NCBI GenBank assembly: GCA_030737835.1
Contig: CM060854.1
Coordinates: 15,763,213 to 15,827,212, forward strand
DNA: 64,000 nucleotides
Reading direction: 5' to 3'
Origin: Acorus gramineus
Taxonomy: Eukaryota > Streptophyta > Magnoliopsida > Acorales > Acoraceae
Positions 1 through 12,043 of the stretch are shown here, in pieces. Every line of letters starts with the position of its first letter. Position 1 is the stretch's first letter. A program made the translations under genes and the position numbers. The notes under the pieces are model-generated. The model had not been told where the DNA came from. It did not search any database and saw only the letters and a program-made list of their open reading frames with translations.

Positions 1-1258
1 ATTTAAATATGATATATGAATATGCATTATCATGTATGTGCTTAATTATGTTTTTGCTAAAGGATGGCTGATAAAGAGATTGGTAGACCTCATTTTACAT
101 GTCAATTAGCTGGTGTAGGTTGGTGCACTCTTTGTTTGACGTGCACCATGTATCTTCTTAAAAATCTCTTTGTTTGACTTCTGTTCATATTTGTGTTAGA
201 CTTCTGTTCATTTTCTTATAATTAGCATTTGAAGAATGAGCAAGAAGTTGGAAGAAATAATGCAGAGGTCGTTATAATCTTAACATCATCCTGTATTCTT
301 CTAAATTATTCTCTTTGCCCAGCAAATTCTAAATTAACTATTTTACTTGAGAATTTTTTTCACAAAACTGGATTACTTTGTATTATTGTTACATAGCGGT
401 AAATTAGTTTGTCAATAGTACTACTGGTGCCATGTCATTTTTTTTCTTATCATTAATTTATCACTGATTCCAGCCCTTATCAAATGTATTTTGGATCATA
501 ATATCCATTACATTTATGGTTTTCCTATTCAAATTCAGCTTGTTGAACAAGATAGTAATTAGAAAACCAACCAAAAAGATACAACTCCCTTATTAGCAAT
601 TATTTTGTTTTTATAAACAACTATCAAAATTATGGTTTGAATTTCTTCACCGAGAAGGTCATTGATATGGATGATTTCCCTCTTCGTAGACACTGCCCCA
701 TTCTAATTTCTCTTCGTGTAAAATATTATATTTATATTTATAATCCCTGTCCATGTAACACAGATGATGTGTAATCGTTTCGATATGAGGTGCCATTCTT
801 TTTACAATATTGATGATTATTTGAAGATGGAAATTCTCTCCATCAACAATTTGTCCAGGTGCCTATGCAAAATCTGACTGGTGGTGTTTACATATCTAGT
901 GTGGCAGTAGGAAGCTTTTAGAGAGATGGATAACCTCGCAAACCAAGATGCGGCATTTTAAATATCTTTTCATGCTCACAGAATATTTTGTTTACCTAAT
1001 ATACTGGGCTGCTCACATCTGACAGATTCTCATTACTTCAACCTGATTTTTGTTGTTGCTAATACTGTATAAATACCTTTCCAGTTTTCATCATCATAAA
1101 TGTGAAGTTCTGTCCTTTTATGCTTTTCTGAGGTTGAGGGGCTTTAATTGCCAGGGGAAGAATGATTTTTACCTTTACATCAAACAAAAAAAAGTCATCT
1201 GTGGATGATATGTTTATAGACTTCAGAACAACATGATTTATGCTTTTCAATATTGCAG
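1..1258 (+). other. Intronic or upstream part of the NSUN5-like gene
   Basis: This AT-rich stretch precedes the first recognisable NSUN5-like exon and ends in a clear acceptor (AG at 1257-1258 after a T-rich tract). I could not identify further coding exons in it by eye. It is most likely intron, with the remaining exons left of the window. Confidence 0.5.
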
Positions 1259-1782
1259 TTCCCGCAGTTGAAAGGGTTGTCTACAGCACATGCTCCGTCT
1301 TCAAAGAAGAAAATGAGGATGTCATCAAGTCCGTGCTTCCACTTGCCCATTTTCTCAATTTTGAACTGGGAACTCCTTTTCCGCGATGGCCTCGGCGTGG
1401 TCTCCCAGTCTTCGACGGTGGTAAATGCTCTTATTTAGGACCAACGATTAGTTCTTCTACGAATTGTCAACTATTTTTTCACACCATTTTTAAGAATCGG
1501 TGTTGCTGTTACCTTCCAGCGGAACATTTGCTTAGGATGGATCCAAAGGAAGACAAAGAAGGTTTTTTCATTGCACTATTTGTACGCAAAAGCATTCCAA
1601 GTAAATCGGAGAAGTTGAGTGGCCGTCGCCAAAATCCTTCCCCTCATTTATTGGGACAACGCCCAAAATTGAAGAGAGTTAAAAGGAAAAGGCACTGCCT
1701 CTTTTTGAAGATATCCCAGATGCTTTTGTATAATGAAATGAACAGACTGAGATATCTCAAGCCGAGCATGAAAAATTTATGA
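1259..1782 (+). CDS. NSUN5: NSUN5-like RNA (cytosine-5) methyltransferase, 3' exons only
   Basis: This is the C-terminal end of an RNA m5C methyltransferase of the NOL1/NOP2/Sun family. NSUN5 methylates a conserved cytosine of large-subunit rRNA, using S-adenosylmethionine, in the nucleus/nucleolus. Two exons are visible: 1259-1420 and 1520-1782 (stop included), separated by a 99 bp GT-AG intron. The first exon encodes the motif VI signature YSTCS, whose cysteine (codon 1291-1293) is the catalytic nucleophile in this family. It continues into a PRWPRRGLPVFDG segment. The second exon carries LLRMDPKEDKEGFFIALFVRKS, the typical family ending, followed by a basic KRVKRKRH tail that may be a nuclear/nucleolar signal. 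A reading through the intron is also open but inserts residues that do not fit the family, so I prefer the spliced form. The 5' exons and the SAM-binding motifs lie outside the window. The exact stop is less certain, because a further acceptor-like site lies near 1901. Confidence 0.75.
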
Positions 1783-2324
1783 AATGTAATTTTTTTCTGA
1801 ATTAATAATTATGGAGCATTTCTTCCTTTGATCACTGTACTAATATATTATCTTTATGTCTGAAAACATGATGTAATGATCCAACATTTTCTGTCTGCAG
1901 TCATGGTTTGCGTTAAGCAACCAATTCCTGGAGTCTTACAAAGATCGTTTGATGAGCTATTAGTCCAATGGAACCCACTCCTTTGTATTTTCTCTTATTT
2001 GTGTATTTGATTTAAATATATGAATAGGATAATTGAATTAAATTAGTTTATTGTATGTGTGTGTAATTTTTGACCCGCTAAGTGGATCCGTATGGGCCAG
2101 AATCAGTTTGTAATTTTAATTATCTACTAATGTTGAAAATTTTATTCTATAATTCTATGGAAATCATTAAGATCTCAAAAATAAGTTGTTACAATTTCAT
2201 AAATCTCTGAGCTCCAAAGGTTTGGTTCTCGCGCTTGATTGTTATTGGTTTCAGGGATCTAATTGTGAAATCAAAATTTCTTGTAATTAGTTATAGGGAC
2301 TTGTCTGTAATTTGTGTAGGGATC
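1783..2324. other. 3' flank of the NSUN5-like gene
   Basis: AT-rich sequence with several possible polyadenylation signals. A small open segment begins after an acceptor-like CTGCAG near 1900 and could be an alternative last exon. I see no independent support for it. Confidence 0.4.
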
Positions 2325-2327
2325 TAA

Positions 2328-3267
2328 GGGCTTGTTTGGTTGCTGTATAAATGGGGGTGAGTTTTCATTTGCATTGGGTGAAACATAATATCTTGTTTGG
2401 TTATGATAATTAATTGTAATAAATAAAATCTCATGGTTCTCATTTGTCATATTAAATGGATCAATCAAAATCTCGACTAACCTCACGTGTTGTTATTTAT
2501 AACAACTTTTATTTCCTCACCTCTCAAGTACATGTAACTTAATTTTTACATTTTTATCCTTTAACAAATTTATTAAAGTCCTTATTATCCAAAACAAATA
2601 TTTATTCTCTTAATCTTATTTTAAGATTTAAAATAGATAATTACATTTTAGAAATTTATATAACATAGAATAAATATAACTGTGTAGATTACAAATATTA
2701 ATGTGGCATAAAATATTATAAATGTTATTATATTAAAATATACCAAGTAATCTTATCTAACTATCATAGATATTATCTACCAAAATTGCTATTTATAAAA
2801 TATAAAAAACCTTGTGGGATTATTTGTTAGTTGAAATCAGATTTATTTTTGTTTATATTCTATTATATTAAAACCATTTTTTATTAACCACATTGACTTA
2901 TATATAGATGAAAAAAAAACTAATATATGTAATATTTAAATATTTATTTTTTTATATATAATAAACTGTTCATATAGTTTTTCTGTTTTAAGAAAATAAC
3001 ATATTTGAGAATCATTTGTAAATTTTTTTTTTGATCTATTTTTAATATTAGTATTATCTTTTAACATAATAAATTGACACATATACAAAAAGTTTCACAT
3101 ATATGATACAGCTACAAACAATAAGAACATGTATGTAAATGATAACAAAACTTGAAAATAGACAAATATGTGTAAAAAGTGTACAAAAGTTTTCTTACAC
3201 GTGCAATGTAAAATTTGTATGTGCAGGAAAACACACGTACAAATAATCAATGCATCCAAACATACCC
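2328..3267. mobile_element. Tourist/PIF-Harbinger-type MITE, 940 bp
   Basis: The terminal inverted repeats GGGCTTGTTTGGTTGC (left) and the complement of GCATCCAAACATACCC (right) match at 13 of 16 positions. They are flanked on both sides by TAA (2325-2327 and 3268-3270), the three-base target duplication of the PIF/Harbinger superfamily. The interior is very AT-rich and has no transposase, so the element is non-autonomous. Confidence 0.7.
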
Positions 3268-3443
3268 TAATTGTAAAGTAGAAACAATCCGGGGGACATT
3301 TTGTAATTTTTCCACACCTATCAACTATAAAACCTGCGTTTTCGACCTATTTTTCACCCCAAGAAAAAAAACACATATGCGGTGGATATGTCATGTGTGT
3401 GTGATACGCTGACCGTGATTTGGGGTCTTTGAATAGAATTGTA

Positions 3444-3497
3444 CCCACGGTTTGGTTAGCAACATAAATTATTTTACTATAGATGATATTTCTAAGT
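3444..3497. mobile_element. Left end of a second Tourist-like MITE (split by two later insertions)
   Basis: The sequence CGGTTTGGTTAGCAACATAAATTATT resembles the start of the better-preserved MITE at 39633-40087. The rest of this copy continues at 4385-4569 and again right of the copia element from 38247. The outer left boundary is approximate. Confidence 0.45.
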
Positions 3498-4374
3498 GGG
3501 CGCGTCTATCCCCACCAAGAGTTTTTCTTACCCCACTAATAAAAAAAAAAAAAAAAAAAACGGTGTTTGACTGTTCCCACCAATCCAGATCGACCGAAAT
3601 TGATCGTCATTTCAGATTTTGGACGACCGGACTTGGTCGCCATTTCAGGTTTTGAGCGACCGTAATTGGTCGCAATTTCAGGCTTTGGGCGACTGTAATT
3701 GATCGAACAGGGTCCATAACTATATCTACCTATTTTTTGTAAACAAATAAATTTTTGGGTTTATCCATTATATTCTACATTTATTCTTTGATCCAAACAA
3801 CAACTAAGGGGCCGAAAAAAATGTAAGTAGGTATACTTTCAATTAATTCAAATTTTTATAAAAAAATATCTTATTAGACAATTATATATCATTTTTAAGC
3901 TTCGTGTGAATTCGTAGTTAAGAGGATTCTTGGTTTGAAAACAAAAAAAACCTATCAGTTGATCCAAACACATTATATATTTGGCTTTTGAAAATTAGTC
4001 CGTCACTTATGTAAAAAAAATTGTTCTTATATTCTACATTTAAGAATAATAATTGATTATCCTTACATTACAACTCAGACTTGAAGTGATATGAAGGATT
4101 CAAGGAAGATATACGTCATGGGATTATGTTTCCAAAAAAAAATTATAAACTTTATTACAAATCCTGTTCGACCAAGTTCGGTCGTCCGAAACCTGAAATG
4201 ACGACCAAGTCCGGTCGCTCAAAATCTGAAATGGCGACCAAGTCCGATCGTCCAGAACCTGAAGTGGCGACCAAATCTGGTCGACCTGGCCGGATCGGTG
4301 GGAAAAGATAAAACACCGATTTTTTTTCCCGATTGGTGGGGTAAGAAAAACCCTTGGTGGGGATAGCCGTGCCC
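3498..4374. mobile_element. Mutator-type non-autonomous element with long, internally repeated TIRs
   Basis: The ends GGGCGCGTCTATCCCCACC and the complement of GGTGGGGATAGCCGTGCCC begin inverted repeats of roughly 200 bp. The arms (3498-3715 and about 4165-4374) are built from tandem units of about 30 bp related to GACCGGACTTGGTCGCCATT. Flanks read TTTCTAAGT (3489-3497) and TTTCTTAAGT (4375-4384), a 9-10 base duplication with one indel, as expected for MULEs. No transposase is present. Open frames over the arms are only translations of the tandem units. Confidence 0.75.
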
Positions 4375-4384
4375 TTTCTTAAGT

Positions 4385-4569
4385 GCATATAAAGAATAAG
4401 TTATTTCTTGTTTTTAATTCTAGTTAGATAACGTAATAATAAAAATTTTATTGTTTAGTTGACCATGGATAAATTATGAATAAAAGGTAAATAAAATGTG
4501 GATAAAGATATATAAAAAATAAAAAAATGATTTGATATGTTGACCCATTCATTTATAAAAAGTGATAAC
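4385..4569. mobile_element. Middle piece of the split Tourist-like MITE
   Basis: This piece shares a run of similarity with the MITE at 39633-40087, including the motif AACGTAATAATAAA and a following GATTTGACATG-like stretch. The copia element inserted at its right edge, duplicating ATAAC (4565-4569). Similarity resumes at 38247. Confidence 0.5.
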
Positions 4570-4842
4570 TGTTATAAACTAAGTAAAATATAATTACATA
4601 AATAAAATACACAAGCAAATAGAGAAGTAGAGAGAGGTATTTATTCTTTTTTTGTTGGTTGTGGAATACATGAGAAACCTCTCTATTTATAGGGTGCATA
4701 GAGGAATCCCAAAGGTGAGGAGTTACAAGTCTATAGAGGTGAGGGGGGAGATAGTGGGGCAATAATGATGAGTGTTATGGAATAGAAGAGTGGGGGAGGT
4801 TATGGCTTGGAGGAGTGGTGGTTATCCACTATATTCACAACA
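4570..4842 (-). repeat. Copia 3' LTR (left copy)
   Basis: This 273 bp LTR has TG...CA ends when read on either strand. It is adjoined on its internal side by a purine tract on the minus strand (complement of CTCCCCCTTGG, 4843-4853), which fits a polypurine tract. Confidence 0.9.
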
Positions 4843-5076
4843 CTCCCCCTTGGATGACCACCACGCTAAGAAAATTGTCTCATTAAAACCTTGCTTGGAA
4901 AACCCAATGGAAAAAACCAAAGCGAAGGAAAAAGAATACAATGTAACTTAATCGTATAATAGTATATGCGTTTGATACTGCCTCATTAAAACCTTGCCAG
5001 AAAAATCCAATGGGACAAAACCTAGGCGAAGGAAAAAGAGTACAGTTCGTAAAATGTCATAAAAAATTACTCCCCC

Positions 5077-6227
5077 TCATAAGTACAAGATTTCAAGAAT
5101 TTTGGTCGTAAACTCGTCGCATCCCGATTTCATACACCAGCTTCTTGAATGTTGATGTCGACAAAGCTTTAGTAAACAAATCTGCAAGATTGTCCTTTGA
5201 CTGAATTTGTTGAACATCAATTTCATGTCTCTGCTGGAGCTCATGAGTGTAAAAGAATTTTGAAGAAATATGCTTCGTTCTATCACCCTTGATATATCTC
5301 CCATTGATTTGAGCAATGCATGCTGCATTGTCTTCATATACAGTTGTTGGAACATCTATAATGAGAAATAATCCGTATGCAGTACGAATATGACGAGCCA
5401 AAGACCTTATCCACACTCATTCCCGGCTTGCTTCATGGAATGCAAGAATTTCAGAGTGGTTAGAAGACGTGGCGACCAAAGTCTGTTTTGTAGATCGCCA
5501 AGAGATTGTTGTGCCACCGCAAGTGAATACATAGCCTGTTTGTGAGCGAGCCTTGTGAGGATCTGAAAGATATCATGAATCTGCATAACCCTTTAGTTGT
5601 GCACCATTATTGGAATCCTTTGCATAGAATAGACCCATGTCTGATGTTCCATGAAGATAACGAAAAATGTGCTTCACACCATTCCAATGCCTTTGAGTTG
5701 GTGCAGAGCTAAATCTAGCCAATAAATTAACTGAAAATGCAATGTCAGGTCTAGTGCATTGGGCCAAATATAATAAGGCGCCAATTGCACTAAGATATGG
5801 TACTTCAGGACCAAGAAGATTTTCAGTATCTTCTTTTGGACGAAAAGGGTCATTTTTTGGGTCAAGTAACCTTACTACCATTGGAGTACTTAATGGATGA
5901 CATTTGTCCATATTAAAACGCTTCAGGATTTTTTCAACATATGTTGTTTGATGAACAAGTATCCCATTTGAACTTTGCTCAATTTGCAAGCCGAGACAGT
6001 ATCTTATTTTTCCAAGATCTTTCATTTCAAACTCCTTTTTCAGATATTCGGAAGCCTTTTCGAGCTCTTCAGGAGTCCCAATTAGATTAATATCATCAAC
6101 ATATACTGCAATAATGGTAAATCCGAGTTCCGTTTTCTTAATAAATACACAGGGGCATATTGGATTATTGACATATCCTTCTTTTCTTAAGTACTCACTA
6201 AGACGGTTATACCACATCGTCCAGATT
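5077..6227 (-). pseudogene. Copia pol remnant: reverse transcriptase C-terminal part and RNase H
   Basis: The minus-strand reading shows the copia reverse transcriptase signature AVYVDDINLIG, then YLHGTSDMGL, and an RNase H-type region with EDNAACIAQ and TKHI motifs. It is interrupted at 6228-6232 (GCTTT) by solo LTR B and resumes at 18366. Broken fossil. Confidence 0.85.
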
Positions 6228-6322
6228 GCTTTTGTCACGCCCCAGGGCGGCCGTCCCCGGGACGCGGCAAATGTATATATGATATCAACAGTCTAAACAG
6301 GAGGTCAATAACATACTCCAAA

Positions 6323-9248
6323 TGTTATATATGTGTCACTTTTTGGCCTGTTGGTAACCATTGGAGCATTTTAGCAGTTTTTAAAATTTTTGCATTTTTC
6401 GATCGGAACCGCATAATTTTGGATTGTTAGCTATCGTCCTGAGTTAGAGGACTCCGATTAAAAATCTAACTGCGTATTATGTGTCCTGGTGCCATTTTAA
6501 GTCACTCATGAAAATTTCATCGAATTCCGGCAACGTTTCTGAAATTTCGCAGTTCCGGGGTGTATCTGGGTTTTTAAGTCGCACACTATATATATGTGAG
6601 ATCTAATTTTCGAAATCACTATTCATCATCCCTACCAACCTTCCCTCTCCTCTTTCTCATTTTTCTTCCATTTGAGACCCTTAGACCCCTCAAAACCAAA
6701 AACCCAAAACCTAAGAAGTGTAGATCGGGATCTACACCCCGGTACCTTCAAAACCCGATTCTGACGATCCTAGCCTCCCCGTCCTCCCCTCTTTCTCCTC
6801 TGATTTGGGCCGTTTCGAAGGCCGTGATAGATCGAGGCGTAGGAGGGCCTTTGTGAAGGGTTTCGGTGCGCGGAGAGCACCCGGTCACCTCTTCCTCCCC
6901 CTTGGTAAGCTTTCTTTCCCTCTTTTCATGCTTAGATGCTTGCTAGGGGGGGGGTTTTGTGTTTGGGAGGTGGTCGGCGGCAGTGGGGGGTCGTTGGAGG
7001 TGGTTGGGGGCGGCCGGAGGCCGTCGGAGGCCATTGGGTGGTGGTGGAGGTACTCGGGCAGTGGGGTTCGGTTCCGGGCATCAGGCAGCAGCGTAGGCAG
7101 CGCGCGGGCTGGACGCGCGCGGGCGTGCGCTCGGGGGAGCGGGTGGCCAGCAGAGCGCGCGTGCAGGGCGTGCTGTGCGCGAGGAGCTGGTCGTGCGGGT
7201 CTGTGCGCGAGGAGCTGGTTGTGCGGGTCTGTGCGCGAGGAGCTGGTCGCGCGGGTCTGGTGCAAGGGCTGGTCGGGAGGCTGGTGCGGGGAGATGTGCG
7301 AGCGGCGATGCGCGCGGAGTGCGTGCTGGGCGCGCTGGACGGGTTGGTGGGTGCTGGGGGTGGTGGCTGAGGCAGTGGTAGTGCGCGCGGGGCGCGGCGA
7401 GGCAGCTGTGGTGCGCGCGGGGCGCGACGAGGTGGAGGAGGTGCGCGCGGGGTGCGCGCGGGGGCGTGCGGGGTGCTCGCGGGCCGGCGCGAGGCGTGCG
7501 GGGCGCGCGGGCTGCTGCGGCTGGGCGCAGTGGACGCGCGGTGCCCCGGGTGGCGCGGCGGTGCGCCCGGGCGGTCGGGTGGCCGTGCGGGTGGTTGCCG
7601 GCCGTGCGGGTAGTTACCGGAGTGCTCGGGCTAGCGTGCGTGCGAGTCGTGTGCACGTTTGCCCGAGTGTTGGGTGTTTGATTTGGGATTTTGGGTATTT
7701 ATTTGTGTATTTTGTGTATTTTGGGGTATCTGTGGATTATACTCACCAATTAATACCTTGTCTTGGAGATCTCGACGGACGGTCGCGCGTCGACCCGATT
7801 TCCGGTGAGTGGGACAACCCAACCCAGTTTGGGAGGCGCTACATGCCTTTGAGCGTGTACCGTCCTCCCCTGGGGCACATAGTTAGTATTAACTGTTGTT
7901 TTGAAATCCATGTAAGCATGATGTGTGTGTGTAGAATGCATGCCACCCTAGACTTGTATGTTAGGGACTTGCACCCTTAGGATTTGTGCATGAGCCGTGT
8001 ATCATGTCACCCCGTTATCATGTTAGGAAAGCCCGACCTGTGCATGCATCCTATTAGTTTGATTTATTTAATTAAATGCAAGCTTTAATATTGATAGCAT
8101 GTTTAGGGAATATATGGGGGCCTTGCGAGGTTAACATTGAGACCCGGGTTAGGGTACTCCGTGTTCCTCGTTTGGTTGTCGGATGTCCTACATCGGGACC
8201 TCAGGTTACCCTCCCAAGGTCTCTTTTCCCCATTTATGTCTTATTTATTTCCCCGCATCCTGGTTATGCGCGCTGGTGGAATTCAGAGGAATTCAAGACA
8301 TTAGAGTAGTAGAGTTGTGCTGTCAGCAGATCCGAGTGGATCATATGCGATGAATAGGTTGTTCTGTTCCCTCCGTTGGATCTGTGTAGAGACTACCCTG
8401 GCGTTAGAAAGGTTGTCCCGTGCAGGGGCTTCCATCAGTAGGCGCCTCCTGATTTGGTAGAAGGACTGCGCCGAACGTGGAAGTGGCCAAACGACCTACG
8501 GAGTGGGGAGAGACTATCGGTGGACCGAGGGTGACCAACAGCCTAGTCAGTCCCAAGAGCCTAGGTCACCTGTTGAGAGGTGAGGGTGAGGGTATGGTGG
8601 GCCGGCGATGCGACGACCCACAGGATTGTGTATGGATGATTATCCACCCATTAAGTCCCAACATCCTAGGTCACCTATTGAGGGTGAGGGTGAGGGTGAG
8701 GGTATGGCGGTTCGGCGATGGACGAACCCCCGGATTTGTGTTGTTTATGCCGCCTTGGGGCTATTGGCTTGATTTAAATGTGGTTAATATGAACTGTATG
8801 CATGGGTTGTGCTATTCACTGAGCGTGTGGCTCACCCCTCGCATATTGTCTTTTTCAGTGATCTCTGAGGGAGGAGCTTCCCGAGCGACTACACCAGTAG
8901 AGGAGTAGCGCCACGTCCCTCGAGTTGAGGCCATCAGCACCCTTCTCTTGTTGTATGTATATATTCTGTGCTTGGGCACCTAGTTGGGATTATGTATGGA
9001 TTTTATTTGTGTATATATATGGACATGTTGGCTCTCACAGGACATACGATTATGTATCGAGTCTGTAGTATGTTGTTGATTACAGATTCAGTCTTTTTAG
9101 CTTCCGCATTTGGTGTATATATTATGTCAGCCCTGCTTTATCTGTGTTGTCATATTTGCTGTTGTTTGAGTATGTTATTGAACTCCTGTATACTGATATC
9201 TTATATACACTTGCCGCGTCCCGGGGACGGCCGCCCTGGGGCGTGACA
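6323..9248 (+). mobile_element. Gypsy-family solo LTR A, 2926 bp
   Basis: This is a complete LTR from TGTTATATATGTGTCAC to GGGGCGTGACA, inserted 90 bp inside LTR B. The target duplication is CCAAA (6318-6322) versus CTAAA (9249-9253), one mismatch. LTR B sequence continues directly on the right. A TATA-like run lies at 6587-6594 and a GC-rich block at about 7060-7640. Long open frames over that block are a by-product of GC richness. Confidence 0.88.
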
Positions 9249-12043
9249 CTAAACAACACCAAAAATGACAACACAGACAAAAGCAAGGCTGACATGATAT
9301 ATACACAAATAGCGGAAGCTAAAAGACTGAGTCTGTAATTCAAAAACATATTACAGACTCGATACATAATCAACTGTCCTGTGAGAGCCATTATATACAA
9401 TGACATCTAATATAATACAAACCGGTGCCCAAGCACGGAAATATAATACATACAATCAAAAAGGGATGCTGATGGCCTCTAACACTCGCGGGACGTGGCG
9501 CTGCTCCGCTACTGATGAAGTCCCTCGGGGAGCTCCTCCTTCAGGTCCGACTCAGTGATAACTGGAGAAAAATTATGCGAGGGGTGAGCCACACGCTTAG
9601 TGAATAGCACAACCCATGCATCACAATTCATATTAACCACAATTAATTATTCAAAGCCTCAAAGTGGCAGGGACTACACAATCCAGTGGGTCGCTACATC
9701 CCCGACCCACTACACCCTCAACCTCACCCTCCAATAGGTGACACGGCTATTGGGACTGACTAGGCTGTTAATCACCCTTGGTCCACCGATAGTCTCTCCT
9801 CCACTCCGTAGGCCGCCTGGTCTACTCCCACAATTCAGCACAGTCCGAACCCAAATCAGGAGGTGCCTACTGATGGGAGCCCTCTGTCAGGAAGGCCTGT
9901 CTAACGCTGGGGCAGTCTCTATACGGATCCAACGAAGGGAACAGAAACAGCCTATCCACACGTATACGATCCACTCGGATCCGTCAACAACGCATCTCAA
10001 CAACTCTAATGCCATGAATTCTTCAGAATTCCTCCAGGGCGCATAACCAAGATGCGGGGAACATATATAATAACCACCAGGTTATAATATTTACTAAGGC
10101 ATTCAAAAATACCATAAGCTCGCATTTAATTTAATCAATTAAACTAATAGGACACATGCATAGGTCGACGCTTTCCTAGCATGAAACATGGTGTCAGGAT
10201 GCATGGCTCTTACACATATCCTAAGGGTGCAAGTCCCTAACATACAAGGTCTAGGGTGGCATGCATACTACATACTAATCATGCTTGCATAGATTACATA
10301 TTATACGAGTTAATATTAAACTATGGTGTTATATATGTGTCACTTTTAACCTTCTGGTAACCATTGGGACATTTTGGCAGTTTTTCAGTTTTTTTTCTTT
10401 TTTCGATCGGAACTGCTAAAATTTCAGGCTGTTAGCTATCGTCTTGAGTTTGAGGACTCCGATCGAGAATCTAACTGCATATTATGTGTCCTGGTGACAT
10501 TCCAAGCCACTCACGAAAGTTTCATCGAATTCCGGTAACGTTTCAGAATTTCACAGTTCTGAAGTGTATCCGGGTTTTGACCGAGCGAGAAGTCATTGGG
10601 AGACTTGACTTGGTCAAAGTGGGCCCCATGACTTGGTCAAATGTGTTTGGATTTTAGTGTGGTTGGGTTGACTAGGGTCAAACCACACTTAAGCCTCCCT
10701 AATCCTAGCTTAAACCCTAATTAAACCTAGTTAGCCTAATCTAAGTGTGGGGTTACTTATAAGTGAATCTAAAAATATCTCCCCCCACTATTCATCATCT
10801 TCTCCACCAAGATTTCTCTCTCCTCCTCTCTTTCAATCCTTGTTTTGACCTAGCTAAGGTGGTTGAAACCAAAAACCCTAAGAAGAGAAAAGATAGGTGA
10901 GCTCCCGATCTACCTTCCGGTGGTCTCGGATTCGAGTTCCCACATGCGTGACCCCTTCTCATGCCCTCTTTTCTCCTCTGATTTCAGCTGTTTTTAGGGC
11001 TGAAGGAGATCTTGGTGGTGGTGGCCTTGGAGGAGGTGTTTCGGTGCGCGAAGAGCAACCGATCTTCCTTTCCTTCCTTGGGTAAGGTTTCTTTCCTTCC
11101 TTTCTTGTTTAGATGCATGTTAGGAGGGTGTTTTTGGGTATGGGGGCGGTGGGTGGCCGTTGGTGGCGGTTGGTGGCCGTTGGAGGCCATTGGTGGCCGT
11201 TGGAGAGGTGGTAGGGCTGTCCCGGGTTGGCTGGCAGGCAGGCAGGGCAGCGCAGGCAGGCGCAGGGCTGGGCACTGTCGGGCATGCTGGCAGGGCAGCG
11301 CGGGCGTGCGCGCGGGTGGAGCTGGAGTGTTCGGGTACTGCGTGCTGGGCGCCAAGCGAGGGCGTGCGCGCGGAGCGCTGCGCAGAGGCGCAGGGCGTGC
11401 TGCGCGCGCGGAGCAGCGTGCGGGTGCTGCGCGCAGGAGGCCGTGAGGGGGTGTGCGCGCAGAGCGCTGCGCAGAGGCGCAGGGCGTGCTGTGGGCGCGC
11501 GGTGGGGCGAGCTGGTGGTGCGCGCGGGGTGCGCGCGAGATGCTGCGATGGGGCGCTGGGCGTGCGGGTGTGGGCGCGGGTTGCACCGGTGGGGGGCTCG
11601 GTAGGGTGTCCGGGCGTGCGGGCTGGGCTCGACAGGCGTGCGGGTGTGCGCGTGGGTTGCACCGGTGGGGGGCTCGGCAGGGTGTCGGGGTGTGCTGGCT
11701 GGGCTCGGCAGTGCGTCTGGGCGCGCGGGCCGGGGCTCGGCTGTGCGCCCGGGGCGGGTGGCCGTGTGTACGGCTGCCCGGGGGTTCGGGATTGAGTTGG
11801 GGTGCTCAGGCTCGCGTGCGTACGGGCCATATGTACGTTTGCCCGAGTGTTGTGTATTTTTAGAGTATTTTTGGTATATATTGTGTATTTTACTCACCGA
11901 ATTGACTACCCTATTTTGCAGATCTTGACGGACGGTCGCGCGACGACCCGGTTATTGGTGAGTGGTACAATCCAACCCAGTAGGGAGGCGCTATATGCAC
12001 TTGGGCGTATACCGTCCTCCCCTGGGGCACCATGGTTAATATT

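Noticed and set aside
1901-1963. Extra terminal exon of the NSUN5-like gene after CTGCAG
   Set aside because: The acceptor-like site is good, but no matching donor in the right frame or family ending supports it over the stop at 1782.
4126-4388. Two opposing open frames with repeated KSGRSKSEMATKSDRP-like units
   Set aside because: They are translations of the tandem subrepeats in the MULE terminal arm.
6805-7980. Long open frames over GC-rich LTR sequence (also 11109-11897, 13753-14601, 16765-17728, 23519-24873, 30587-31282 and 32544-33707)
   Set aside because: They occur on both strands and in several frames, have Arg/Ala/Gly/Pro-rich low-complexity translations, and lie in LTR GC blocks with few stop codons by composition alone.
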